Shown here one piece after another: positions 10,199 to 21,160 of a stretch of 64,000 nucleotides of DNA. Source of the DNA: Lycorma delicatula (Eukaryota; Arthropoda; Insecta; Hemiptera; Fulgoridae); NCBI RefSeq assembly GCF_047948215.1, contig NC_134456.1, positions 193,361,034-193,425,033 on the forward strand. Direction: 5' to 3'. How positions within the stretch are numbered: the stretch's first letter is position 1; the number at the start of each line of letters is the position of its first letter. A program made the position numbers and the translations under genes. Below the pieces are notes generated by a model that searched no databases, was not told the origin of the DNA, and saw only the letters and a program-made list of their open reading frames with translations.

Positions 10199-12331
10199 CT
10201 GAAATTGAACAGATACCTCAAATAATAAATTATGTCAGACAAATCAAGAAATAAGACATGAAAATTTATATTAAATAAAATAATATATATTACATTTTTT
10301 TATAGCTAATTTTCTGTAAAATTTACAAAAAGAGATCAGCTTCAAAGTAAAATAGAAGTACAAGGTACTTCTTTTACTCTTTTTTATGCAGAGGCGGATT
10401 TAAAAATCTGCCGTCTATAGGTTGAACCAAATCACCGCCTCTGCTGGTGCTGGTGTTGCCGTGCTCTGCCGCCGAGCAACCCATTACTGAGAACCAAGTA
10501 GAGAAATAAGAAATTTGGTGAAGTTGATACTCTGTTTTTAGTGGCTGTGATAAAAATTTCTGCCTTTGAAAATTTGCCACTGCAGGCTATAGCCTAGGTA
10601 GCCTATTTAGAAATCCACCACTCTTTTTATGGTATAAAAAGATTTATGAAAATTTGAGATGAGTATAAGTTTAATAATCCATTATTAAACTAATGTGTCA
10701 ATGAATGTTTTGACAACATGGAACAAATTTAATGAGTGCATGTTATAACAATTATTTAGTAGATGTTTGATGAGACAAGAATTGCTAAAAATCTTTCCTA
10801 TACCTTAAGAATTCACTTTTTATTTTTATCATGAATTTTTATTATAGTAGTATGAGTTATAATTATAAGTGAAAGCTCAAGTAGAATTTTTTCTTGTTAA
10901 TCATTAACTTTGACCTGATCATGTGAGTATTATTTTTATTTAATAATAATAATAATGATAATATTGATTTGGTACAAACTACCAATTTCTTCTTCATTCA
11001 TAAGGAATATGATTTGTAAAACATCTTCACAGGGTCATTTAATACTACCGCCTGCCTACAAGTCCTCTACTTTTTTAACATTTATTTAAAATTTTCTTCA
11101 ATTTCTTTTTATAAAAAAACATCAAAATAAACAATTAAAGTACCATATGATAAAATTCAAGTTTGCTAGTTCAATCACTCAAATTCATATTAGTACAATT
11201 TTACAATTTGTTTAATGCAGTATAAAAAAATAGGAGGGTCGTTCAATACTCAGAGACAAGTGGCAATAGTGGAAAAACTATTTAATAAATAAACTGAAAT
11301 TGTCTGATCTGCAATTGGCATTCCTGATAATAAAAAATATCAGTTGTTTAAAAAAAAAATTTCGTTACTATAACCTTTTTTGTTGATCTGAAAATGTCGG
11401 TTCTGCTTGAAACATGTACCATGAAAGAACAATGGGCTGTATTTTTTTTATGTTTTGAAAGTCCAAAAACCAGCTGAAATTCACCCAGAGATGTTAAAGA
11501 AGCATAGTAAAAAGTATATTAACCACACAAATTTCTATAAATAGATTGAACAGTAAATATTTTCTGTCTTTTACATTTATCACAAAGGATAAATCATCTA
11601 AAATAAAATACATTCAAGTTTCTCAACTTTGCCATGGCCTTTCATATCTTGAGATTTTAGGAATAAATACATTAAGTTACTAAGCTTACACAGATTAAAG
11701 TTTAAAGTTATAATGCCTAAAAAGTATATAAACTGAATTCAAAAAGATTAACCACAAAAGAAATACAAAATATTTTTAGAGAAACTGGTGATTTCAGGGC
11801 CGATTTATTGATTTTGAACGAATGTTACTGTAGAGTCTAAGTATCTTAGCTAATAATTGAATTAAAAAAATTAAGGAAAATTATAAATCTTTTTATTTAT
11901 TAAAAAATTTTATTTTTAAAAAAATTAAAAATATAATGTCATTATTAAGGTCATAGTATACTATGAACAATCATTATTATTGTTTCTGTTCTAAAGTTCC
12001 TTAGATCGGGCAATTTACCAACTACTTGTACTGGTTGGACAGTTCCTCTCCAACCAGGGATGGTCCACATACTGCAGCCTCCCCCCCAAATGAAATGTCC
12101 AAGTATTGCTCCAGCTCACTACTGTGTAAGTCAAATCTCCTTGCTTCTTCTACCCTCACCATTTCTTTCAAGTATTACACAATATTACAGGAAAAACAGA
12201 TCAGTAAAAAATATTATAGACCCTACCTTCCTAATATAGGTATATAGGTTAAAATAATAACCTATACCTTTTTTTTAATACATATACCTTATTTATAATC
12301 AATAATCCATAGGTTATGTTTATATTCTTAC
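10199..12331 (-). other. CadN intron, 2.1 kb
   Basis: Contains the hAT-like MITE at 10389-10623. A C-rich patch near 12030-12130 gives a short plus-strand open frame with no recognised family. The rest is AT-rich without identifiable structure. Confidence 0.8.
10389..10623. mobile_element. hAT-like MITE, 235 bp
   Basis: The left end reads CAGAGGCGGATTTAAAAAT and the right end, read inward, GAGTGGTGGATTTCTAAAT. These are imperfect terminal inverted repeats of about 19 bp. It is flanked by a perfect 8-bp duplication, TTTTTATG, at 10381-10388 and 10624-10631. No transposase is encoded. It is a different family from the MITE at 6558, judged by interior and TIR sequence. Confidence 0.8.
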
Positions 12332-12481
12332 CTTATCATTAACTTGAATTCTAAACCTGAAGCCATTACTTTGCAACTGGTCCTCATAGTCAAGAGGTTG
12401 AACAATTTTTAATGATCCTGTACCATCATTATTTCTCACCATTGTAAATTTATCTGCACCATAGCCACTATTTTCTATCAC
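12332..12481 (-). CDS. CadN: CadN exon, EC repeat middle
   Basis: A 150-nt exon, 50 codons, phase 0/0. It encodes VIENSGYGADKFTMVRNN, then GTGSLKIVQPLDYEDQLQ and ends RFRIQVNDK. The LDYED element is the mid-repeat calcium motif. The acceptor is a T-rich TTTTTTGTAG above 12481 and the donor is AAG then GTAAGA below 12332. The preceding intron contains a mariner transposon (12627-14091) starting only 145 bp upstream of this exon's acceptor, which is close enough to overlap branch-site territory. The reading frame is intact and the residues look conserved. Confidence 0.95.
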
Positions 12482-12626
12482 CTACAAAAAAAAAATGGTC
12501 ATTTGTTATTAGCTTAATATATATTTTATTTACGGCATGTAAATGTAAATATCTAATATCTACCTTCTAAACTCTTATAAAAACTTTTTTTACACTCCAG
12601 GAATAAGAATAAATATTTTTGAGTTA

Positions 12627-14091
12627 TGAGGTATATTCATAAAGTAAGGTCTGTCGGCTTATACTTAAATATTTGCGCATCTGAACACAGTTTCATGCAT
12701 GCAGGGCCATCTATCAGCTATTTATGGAACTACTGGAGTTGTTTTGATTAAGTAGTCATTTGCCTGCCAGTGAATTCAGATCATAAAGTCTGTAACAATC
12801 GTTTCTCTCCTCAGTTGTGAAGTGCGTGCTGTGATTTGATTTTTGTGTGCAAAAGAATCTTCAGCTGCTGAAATTCATTGGGAGTTGTACCTAGTGTGTA
12901 GACCTACAGTAATGAGTGAAGGAAAGATTAGACAATGATGTCAAGGCCTTTTATTCGGAGGTCCCAGGATCAGATCCTGGTTAGGCATGGCACTTTCACA
13001 CATGCTACAGATCATTCATCTCATCCTCTGAAGCAATACCTAACAGTCCTTGAGGTTACACAAAAAAAAAAAAAAAAAAATGGTGTCAAGAGTTTAAAAA
13101 TGGTCACACAAATATGCATAACAAAGAGCAAAGTGGCAGACCCAGTATTCAGACCAATGGAATCGTTGAACAAGTGCAACAAAAACTGGGATGTGATCGG
13201 CAATTGATGATTATATCTACACGACTGTCACAGAAACGCTTGGATATCATAAATTGTGTGCAAGGTGGGTACCGAAAATGCTCACCAACCAACACCAAGA
13301 GCAAAGAATGTACAGTGGACGAGTGTTTTTGGACTGCTATCAACAAGTTGAAGATGATTTGTTTTCCCACATTGTTACGTGTGATGAGACATGGATATCC
13401 TACATCGATGGAGAATTGAAAAATCTGTCAATGCAGTGGTGCTATTCAAGTTCCCCAAAACCGAAAAAGTTTAAATAATCTCCGTACTTGAGTCGAAAAA
13501 TGTTGACTACTGTTTTTTGGGTTGAAAAGTGTGTCATTTTGGTTGATTTAATGAAACACGGATCAACAATTACAGCTGACATGTACTGCAAAACACTCAC
13601 CAAAATTGACATGCAATGTCAATCTATCCATCTGTTTGTAAACATGCAATCCAAAATTGACAACAAAGGAAACTGTTGTCCAGTGTAATCCTGCTTCATT
13701 ACAACGTGCGTTCTCACACCACCGCCTTAACCAAGAAGAAGATTAAGATTTAGTTGGAAACTTTTTGACCACCTTCCATATAGTCCTGACCTTGCATCTA
13801 GCAACTACTTCCTCTTCTTGCATTTGAAAAAGTGGCTTGGTGAACAATGGTTTGAAAACAACAAGGAACTCAACTTGCTGTTGTCAAGTAATTCAATTCC
13901 CAGGCAGTGAACTTCTATGCAGAGGGGCTAAAGAAACTGGTGCAGCATTACGAAAAGTGCTTAGAACTGAATGGCAATTATGTGGAAAAGTGAAGTAGAT
14001 ATGTAGTAAACTAAAACTGTAAGTAAAACCTTTTTTCACGAGTAAATTTTTTTTAATGACCAAACAATTCTTACTTTATGAATATCCCTTG
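12627..14091 (+). mobile_element. mariner-type transposon, inactive, split by a SINE
   Basis: Terminal inverted repeats share ATATTCATAAAGTAAG (left 12627-12650, right 14068-14091) and are flanked by TA target duplications. Without the SINE the length is about 1.3 kb, the usual mariner size. The plus strand carries transposase remnants: RQWCQEFKNGHT and SGRPSIQTN (helix-turn-helix region), then TCDETWISYIDGE holding the first catalytic Asp (about 13380-13420). The second catalytic site reads LLHYN instead of LLHDN, and the third reads SSNYFLF instead of a D-Y pair. Two of three catalytic acids are therefore lost, in addition to frameshifts and the SINE insertion. Confidence 0.9.
12936..13090 (+). 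mobile_element. 5'-truncated tRNA-derived SINE (family A) nested in the mariner
   Basis: The insertion is bounded by a 10-bp duplication, TGATGTCAAG at 12936-12945 and TGGTGTCAAG at 13081-13090 (one mismatch). The SINE body starts inside the tRNA-like head (GCCTTTTATTCGGAGG), has a decayed B-box, the tail domain CATCCTCTGAAGCAATACC and an A-run of 19. The full-length relative is at 51083-51234. It interrupts the transposase between its Gln and Trp codons, so it postdates the mariner insertion. Confidence 0.88.
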
Positions 14092-14729
14092 TACCAGAGA
14101 ATTAAAAAGATTAATACACTACAAACAACATATAATTACACACATGCATACATGAATTTGAACACAAATATAAACAAACATTATTTTTTCTTGTATGCAT
14201 TTCTGTGAATATTTATTATTTTTTTCCTGAAAAAAAAAGAATTTTAATACTAATTATCTTCCTGATCCTGATATGAAATGCCTGTTTAGTAGTTGAACTA
14301 AATATCTGTAAAGATAAGTTAGATTAAAAAGGATCATCTTAACTTAATGTGAAAATAAGAAATACTAAACTTGCAAATAAAGAGCCTACTACTGACTCAA
14401 GGGTTTAGCTAATGTTGACACTGGCTAAACCATTTTTCAAAATTTATAGGACTCATAGTAAAATTTACTATTTTTCAGCTGCTGTATTTCATCTTTTTCT
14501 TTAACACACATTTACTATCTTTTCAGACAATGTTAAAAAGTATTTTAACAAGGAAGATGAATAAATAAAATAAGTAAATAAAACGCCAAATCCTTTTTAG
14601 GAATTGCACATGTGACCAGCTAATTGGAAGCCAATATGTTAACTAAATTAACTGGCCACCTAAAAGTGTGCATAAGAAACTAAATTCATAAAAAAAACAA
14701 AAACAAAATGAATTCATAAAAAAACTAAC

Positions 14730-14902
14730 TTTATATTGAAATTTATTAGTTTCATCTTCATCATGAACAGTAACTGTTAAAATAGGTGTCTCAGGTAGAT
14801 TTGTGCCATCTGTTTCATCCACTTCTGTAAACCATTCATCCTTTGTAAACATTGGAGGCATATCATTTATGTCTTTCACTCGTATTGATGCTGTCCCTGT
14901 CC
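14730..14902 (-). CDS. CadN: CadN exon, EC linker and start of next repeat
   Basis: A 173-nt exon, two bases in and phase 0 out. It reads GTASIRVKDINDMPPMFTKD, then EWFTEVDETDGTNLPETPIL and TVTVHDEDETNKFQYK. DINDMPPMF is the inter-repeat calcium linker and HDEDETN is the DxD site of the following repeat. Right at the acceptor the sequence repeats a GGACAG-type hexamer (plus strand around 14889-14905), so three AG dinucleotides compete; only the most upstream one (exon end at 14902) gives phase agreement with the exon at 16014. The donor is AAA then GTTAGT. Identity to insect CadN is very high throughout. Confidence 0.95.
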
Positions 14903-16013
14903 CTGTACCAAAAATAATAGTATTAATAACTCATTAATAATAGCATTATTAACATATATTATTTATTAAGAATATAAATATTCAGAAGTAGGAACATTGT
15001 TGTGCAGCTGCACATTAATTCTGTAAGAACTCTGATAAGATATAAGTAAAGGGAAGAAAAGGTCACTATTTAAAAATATAAATAAGTATAACTATAATTG
15101 TTTTTAAACATGACTGCAGTTTACTACATGTATGTGTTCAAATGTGTCTGATATAATAATTAGGATTTTTATTTTCTTTTATAAAAAGTAAATAAATATA
15201 TCTACACATTCATAAGACTGCAAAAGAATTTTTTTCATATATAATTACTAAGAAGATGCTTAGTATATTGACAAATAACTGAGCAAAACCAGCATAAATA
15301 ATACATTTCTTTATGGTAGAAAAACAACAATAATTTATTGCTGAGCACTGTTTGTTCATTTCTTTCAAATGAAACTATATACAAGTAAAACACTTGAGGA
15401 AGAGAAGAAACATCCACTCTGAACTCCTTTCTCTGAGAATAATGATATTCAGCATATGCCAGTAATAGTATAAATGAAGTATAGCTAATGCAACTGAATA
15501 CTACCTGCATTTTGAAAAAGATTTAGCATATTTATGTACAATATTATGTTCATGTTTAGGAAGTCAATGTGAAATCATTTCATTCATAAGTTTTTCTAAT
15601 AAGCCTTAGATAGAATGTTTGTTTTTTTTCTAAGGATGGTTATGCAAATTTTCAGGTGTGACTTGTGGTTGATGCCAAACATACTATAGGCAGTTTGCCT
15701 ATAGTAGTTTGTATAAATTATTGAACAGATAGAAAATAAACAGATAAGAATTATTATCATTAATTTTTCCAACTATATTGTTATCTTTTTAATTTTTATG
15801 CTAAGAAAATATAAGAATTGTAAATTATTTACTGATGTGCTTGAATCACATCAGAAGTATTATTATTTATACTTCTGAAATTCTATGAAAAGAGTATTCA
15901 ATAAAATAGAAAAACTTTCTAACTACAAAATACCCTAAAGTTTAAGTAATCCAAAAATAATAATAAAAAAAAAAATTAAAACAACATGAAAAAGACTAAT
16001 GTATAATTTTTAC
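14903..16013 (-). other. CadN intron, 1.1 kb
   Basis: AT-rich, no mobile element recognised. The minus-strand open frame at 15235-15510 is hydrophobic by composition only. Confidence 0.8.
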
Positions 16014-16247
16014 CTTTTAACCCTCCACCATCCATTGCAACGACTTGTATAGAATAATCCGGTGTTCTTTCTCTATCTAAGCAACAAACTGCTGTTTTTA
16101 TTACACCAGTTTCTGATTCAATTTCAAATATAGGTGATCCAGTTTCTTCTTCTATTACATTTTTTTCTATACTATATATTAACCGAGCATTAGTTCCTTC
16201 TGTAGGATCATCATAGTCAACAGCTGTCATGGTCATAACAACCATAC
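16014..16247 (-). CDS. CadN: CadN exon, EC repeat body
   Basis: A 234-nt exon, entering with two bases and leaving with one. The completed Gly codon spans the junction with the exon at 18170. It reads MVVMTMTAVDYDDPTEGTN, then YSIEKNVIEEETGSPIFEIE, then CCLDRERTPDYSIQVVAMDG and ends GGGLK. It holds the DYDD calcium site and the LDRE motif of one complete EC repeat. The vicinal CC before LDRE is characteristic of this CadN repeat. The acceptor is ATTTTAG above 16247 and the donor is AAAAG then GTAAAA below 16014. The join to the next exon completes a Gly codon and gives GGGLKGTGTASIRV. Confidence 0.96.
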
Positions 16248-17347
16248 CTAAAATAAAACAAATGAAAAATTAGTATAAATCACAAATGCTCTTGAAGAAA
16301 GTTTTTTGGTATATGTAAAAAGTTTAATAAGATGGATAGCTACAATTGAAGTCAACAATTGAAAAAGAAGGAAACATACATGCCAAGGAAAGATTACAAC
16401 AAATGAAAAAAGATAAATAAAGAAACCTTTGTGAAGGAGGAAATTTAAGATTGGCCTATGGCCAAAGCTTTGATCCAAAAAATAAAAAATAATGAGAAAG
16501 AATTCTCTGGAGTTCCCTCATATATATATATACATATTTTGAAGTCAGAAATACAGTAAGACTTATTAAAGAAATATACATTTTATATATATAAAAATAC
16601 ATTTTATATATGCATTATATATATAAAATGTAGAGATAAGACAGGATTTAGGTTGATCATTCTACAAGTTACTATTAAATAATTATGATTTGGGTTGTTA
16701 GCATCACTATGTATCAGATTTTATTTCTGTTGTTCAGGATATCACAGAACAATGATTGAATATTCCAATTAAAGTTATTCTTGATTAAATTTGAAAATCA
16801 GTTTGCCAGTATACTTTGAAAATTTTTATTGATTTTATGGCACTGTCTCAGAAACAGAGCAAACAAAACTAATTGCAGAACAAAAATTGTGGTTTCTAGC
16901 ATCTATTATGCATTATATTCTTGAAATAACATTTTTTTTTTTTAATTAAGCATTTACTCTATAATTAAGCATACTAAAAAAAAAAAACTTTTTGATAAAA
17001 AAGTTTAAAAAAAAAAAGAAGGATAATTTGCCAAAAATAAAAGGATAATTCATGAATACTATAAATAAAACATAAACTTTTATTTTGCGTAAGATTTATT
17101 ATACAATTAAAGGATTAGTTTTAAATATCAGTTGTTCAGACAGCACTGCTATCTGACACCATGTGATGTTAAATATTAGTTTTTCCTTCTTTTCAACATA
17201 ATTTAATTGTATTTTATTAAACATGTGCTTTTATTCATTAATTGTTAGTGCATAACACGCAACCATACAATATGGCCTAGTCGCTAAGCTTGTTGGATTC
17301 AATCTTATTATATTATTGTAAGATGTGTTAAATTATAGTAGGCAATA

Positions 17348-17631
17348 TGTTGAGACACAGCTCCTGATGGTTCTCTTAGCTCCATATGATTCACACAGCT
17401 CTTGACAACTGACTCGGCTCCATCTACACTATATAAGCCGGCTCAGCACTAGAATCTGCCAGACCCGTCTCGGCTAGTCTAGTCTCGTCTTGGTCTCATC
17501 TCAGTCTCAGTCAGTCTCATTTCATCTAGTCTAGTCTTGATCTGTCATTTGAAGACTCATATTGTGCAGTCAAAATTTACACATCATACATTAGACATGT
17601 ACATACATTAAATTATATATATTTTTCAACA
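17348..17631 (+). mobile_element. Possible solo LTR, 284 bp
   Basis: Begins TGTTGAGACACAG and ends TTTTTCAACA, so the termini form TGTTGA...TCAACA as in LTR retrotransposons. A TATA-like ACTATATAAGCC lies at about 17428-17439. It is followed by a GC-richer stretch with degenerate AGTCT/CGTCT pentamers (about 17465-17545), resembling a promoter and repeat region. No internal retroelement sequence or second LTR was found, and the flanking 5-mers do not match. The call rests on termini and promoter layout only. Confidence 0.5.
17465..17545. repeat. Degenerate pentamer repeats (AGTCT-like)
   Basis: About 80 bp of GTCTCGGCTAGTCTAGTCTC-type units with T/C-rich bias, inside the possible LTR. Confidence 0.7.
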
Positions 17632-18169
17632 ACGTAATTCAAATTATGTTAAATCATGAACATGTTAATATACAACTGTTATTTCGAATCAGTATTTGTT
17701 TTATTTACAGTCCACTTAACATAAACAAAACATCAGTATTATTCCAAATTATCTTAAAACAAATTGTATTTTATGGTAGTTATCACAAGATCTTAAAACC
17801 TATATGAACAAAAGCTTTTCTATAATATTCACTAAGCTTAAGCTGTGAATCTACTCACTTAGATGATATGTAGTCTCAATCTAATACAAAAAAAAACTTG
17901 AGTGTTTCACAGAATTTGATAAAATTTTCAAAGCAATATATTTAGTGATTTTTTTATACAAAGTTAACAAATTAAAAAAAAATATATATATATAAAGTTA
18001 GACAGTACATATTAAAATGCATTATTATAATTCACTAAAATATTCAAACACATGATGTACATGAGATTTAAGCAATATCACAAACACAATTTTAACGTTA
18101 TCTGCATTAAATGTATTAAGAATGCATCATTTACAAATAACAATGTATAAAAATATAATTATGAATTAC

Positions 18170-18356
18170 CAGCTGTTCCATTTTCAGTAACATTTCCAAA
18201 GTATACACCCTGAGGAAATACTGGTGCATTATCATTAATATCCTTCAGGTTGACTTGTACATCAGCATAACCTACAAGGCCCTCACCACCTTCATCCTGT
18301 GCAAATACTGTAAACCTCCACTGTGGTCTGCCATTTGGCTGATCTCTATCAAGAGG
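18170..18356 (-). CDS. CadN: CadN exon, EC repeat end and linker
   Basis: A 187-nt exon entering in phase 0 and leaving one base over. It starts with the LDRD calcium motif (PLDRDQPNGRPQWRFTVF), continues through FAQDEGGEGLVGYADVQ and reaches the classical linker DINDNAPVFPQG, then GNVTENGTA. It therefore finishes one EC repeat and opens the next. The acceptor is an unbroken T-run ending TTACAG above 18356. The donor is G then GTAATT below 18170. The upstream neighbour lies 11.1 kb away across an intron full of transposon debris. The N-V-T sequence is a plausible N-glycosylation sequon. The exon lacks an ATG, so it is found only by frame continuity and the cadherin motifs. Confidence 0.95.
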
Positions 18357-18437
18357 CTGTAAAAAAAAATAAACAAATTATCACTAATTTTAGCAGCTTT
18401 ATTGTAATCGGTTTAAATATAGATGAAGTATGCATAA

Positions 18438-18685
18438 ACCACCTGATTAGTATAGTGATTAAGCTCATCATTGCAAAATCAGCTGATTTTTGAAATCGAG
18501 AGTTCTAAGATTCAAATCCTTGTAAAGGCAGTTTGCTTTTTGACGGATTTGAATGCTATACTGTGAATTTATTTGGTGGTTGGGTTTCAATTAACCACAT
18601 GTCTCAGGAGTGGTTGACCTGAGTCTGTTCCAGACTGCATGTTTACCAGTTCATTTACACTTATACTGCAATTACATCAAAAAAG
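18438..18685 (+). mobile_element. tRNA-derived SINE (family B), copy 1
   Basis: The head has an A-box-like TTAGTATAGTGATTAAGC and a B-box-like GTTCTAAGATTCAAATCC. The body contains GGTGGTTGGGTTTCAATTAA then CCACATGTCTCAGGAGTGG. The same body occurs inverted at 29015-29309 and 63362-63646. This copy diverges from them after TTCATTTACA and ends in ATCAAAAAA, so it lacks the 3' domain the others carry. Confidence 0.8.
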
Positions 18686-18740
18686 GCAAACCAGTAGTAG
18701 TAATTACACTTATCTATATACATGCCAGATCTGGCAGTAG

Positions 18741-18793
18741 CAGGAAAACTGGTTTGAGAAATATATATATATATACAAACTAGTTTTCCAGCT
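18741..18793. repeat. Hairpin with AT loop
   Basis: GGAAAACTGGTTTG and CAAACTAGTTTTCC pair with one mismatch around an (AT)n loop. The phrase GGTTTGAGAAATATATATAT recurs at about 19836-19858, next to the mariner at 19862. Confidence 0.75.
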
Positions 18794-19532
18794 ACTTTCC
18801 ACCATTTTGTTCAGAATTAAATTTTCTAGACTTTGTTTAAAAGTTTTACGTGTTTATTACCAGTTTAACAAAGTTGTACGTCAAACATAAAAAATAAGTA
18901 TATTTACCTCAATTTATTGGTTTTCACCACAGATCTCTCAAAAACTACCACTAATTCAGTTCTGGGACCTATTTTATTTGAGTTTTCAGTCAAACACCAC
19001 AACAAATCAGTAATTCTGTCCCTTAATTAACATCCTAAAATTTCAGTATGACCTCATTTCACCAGGGTAGCTGAAATCTGAGCAAAAATCTTTCACTAAC
19101 CATAACTTTCAAACAAAGCTTTTTGGAACATATGTTTATATAAACTTTTTCCACTAATTTCATGAGTAGAATAGGTTATGAATGTTCCATGAGAACCTCA
19201 TGATACACTCTGTATATTAATCAAAATGTTAGGAATTAAGATAACCAGATTTTAAATATTAGTTAGAGAAAAAAATACAAGACTTCTCTTACCTACTCTA
19301 AATATATTTTGAGGTGAAAGTGAATGAATGTTTATGTAAAAGGAAAAAATTAATATAATTAATTAATCTTTAAGAATATCACACAGACCAATAAGAATAA
19401 TAATAGTCAAAAGAGAAGTATAACAAAATAGTGATTTTAAGTGTCTAGTATATAGAATTTTGAAACATAATTTATATTGAAAAGAAAGAAATAATAAGAA
19501 TTGTTATAACAAATCAGACATTAATTTTAATC

Positions 19533-19558
19533 AATATATATATATATATATATATATA
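19533..19558. repeat. (AT)n microsatellite
   Basis: About 26 bp of AT dinucleotides. Confidence 0.85.
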
Positions 19559-19861
19559 CTTATTTCTACATCTAGAAAAAAAGATAAGGGAGAGACTTCT
19601 AAGTGTTTTATTTGGAGCAAGAAACGAGGACTTTAATCAAAACAATGGAGAAGAGTGGAGTAGATTGAATGAGCAGATTTGGTTAACAAAGATAAGCTAA
19701 AATGAGTCAGGGAAGGAAGAAATATAAACAAGAGCAGGAACTGATAGGAGACTAAGTGTTACTGGTAAAGGAAGTAAGAGAGCATGATGGAAAAAGCAGA
19801 GAAAGCAGGAAATATCAATTAACAGATTACATTAGGTTTGAGAAATATATATATATATCTA

Positions 19862-21160
19862 CGAGAGGTCTGTAAATAAAGTAGTGAGACTAGATTTTTT
19901 TGGCAGTCAAAGTGTCAACACTGTAAAGTTACTAGTAAATATATGGTTATATGAACAGCTGATTTATATTAGGTATTAATATTTTTAGTCTATTGTTGCC
20001 AAGTGAGATGTAAACAAACTTTTCATGAAACGAGTTTTTGTTGTGCATTACAAAAATGAGCGATACTAACTAAGAGCAACATTTTGCAATCAACTTTTGT
20101 GTTAAACTTGGTGAGAATGCTACTGAAACTTTTTAAAAATTGAGGGTGTATGAAGATGATGCTCTGTCACAAGCCCAAGTCTTTAGGTGGTTTAAAGCAT
20201 TTTCAGATGGCTGGGAATCAAATGCGGATGATTCACACTCTGGAAGACATACATCAAAAAGTGACAACAATGTTGAGCGAATTAGAGACTTGATACGGTA
20301 TGACTAGCGATTAACTGTCAGAATGATTGCAGAACAATTGAATTTGAAACATACCACAGTCCATCAAATTTTGACAAACGAATTGGACATGAAAAAAGTT
20401 TGTCAAAATTGGTTCCAAAAAACCTCACTGTTGAACAGAAAAACAGCAGGGTGGAAGTCTGCTGCAATCTTCTAGTGTGAATTGATACTGATCCTGATTT
20501 TCTAAAAAATATTATTACTGGTGATGAATCTTGGATATTTGAGTACGACCCAGAAACAAAATGCCAGAGCGGTACACTTCAAACTCACCAGGTGCCAAAA
20601 AAGCAAAAATGAGCAAATCAAAACCATGCTAATTTGTTTCTTCAATAGTAATGGCATTGTCCATAAGCACTTACTGCCTACAGGACAGACAGCAAATCAA
20701 TATGTTTACTGAGAAATTCTTGAAAGACCGCGAAAAAGAGTTGCACATGTGAGACCAGCCATCAAAGACAACTGGGTGCTGCACTATGACAATCACTTTG
20801 TCACACTGCACTCTCAATTAATGAGTTTTTGACAAAGAAAAACATTCCTGTACTTCCTCAACCACCTTATTCACCTGATTTGAGTCTCTGCAAATTTTTC
20901 CTGTTCCCAAATTTAAAAAAAATATATCTAAAAGGACAACATTTTGGAGCAGTAGAAAACATTAAAAAAATATAATCAACCATCTGAAGGATATTCTGGT
21001 TTCTGAGTTCCAACACTGCTATGAAGAGTGGGAAAACCATTTGAAGCATTGTGTGGCTTCCCAAGGGAACTATTTCGAAGGTGATATAGTCCATGTACAA
21101 TTGGATTATAAATAAAAACATTTTTCTGAACCAGTCTCATTACTTTATTTACAGACCTCA
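19862..21160 (+). mobile_element. mariner transposon, full length but dead
   Basis: TA-flanked element of about 1.3 kb with inverted ends sharing AGGTCTGTAAATAAAGTA. The plus strand reads transposase in pieces: ATG at about 20056 followed almost at once by a stop, then AQVFRWFKAFSDG, then D-E-S-W-I-F-E-Y-D-P-E-T-K at about 20522 (first catalytic Asp), LHYDN (second, about 20785) and LCKFFLFP (about 20890), where the third Asp is replaced by Lys. There are many internal stops. The family is mariner by the WVPHEL-type architecture and size, and it is clearly distinct in TIR sequence from the elements at 12627, 35190 and 41420. Confidence 0.92.

Larger units (their letters stand above)
12482..14729 (-). 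other. CadN intron, 2.2 kb, mostly a mariner
   Basis: About 65% of this intron is the mariner at 12627-14091 with a nested SINE. The remaining 14092-14729 is AT-rich with nothing recognised. Confidence 0.85.
16248..18169 (-). other. CadN intron, 1.9 kb
   Basis: Contains short AT palindromes around 16580-16632, homopolymer A/T runs around 16929-17020, and the LTR-like unit at 17348-17631. Nothing else was recognised. Confidence 0.8.

Noticed and set aside
12935..13207. 90-codon plus-strand open frame
   Set aside because: It runs through the SINE head, its A-run and the start of the mariner transposase, so it is a chimera of two transposons, not a gene.
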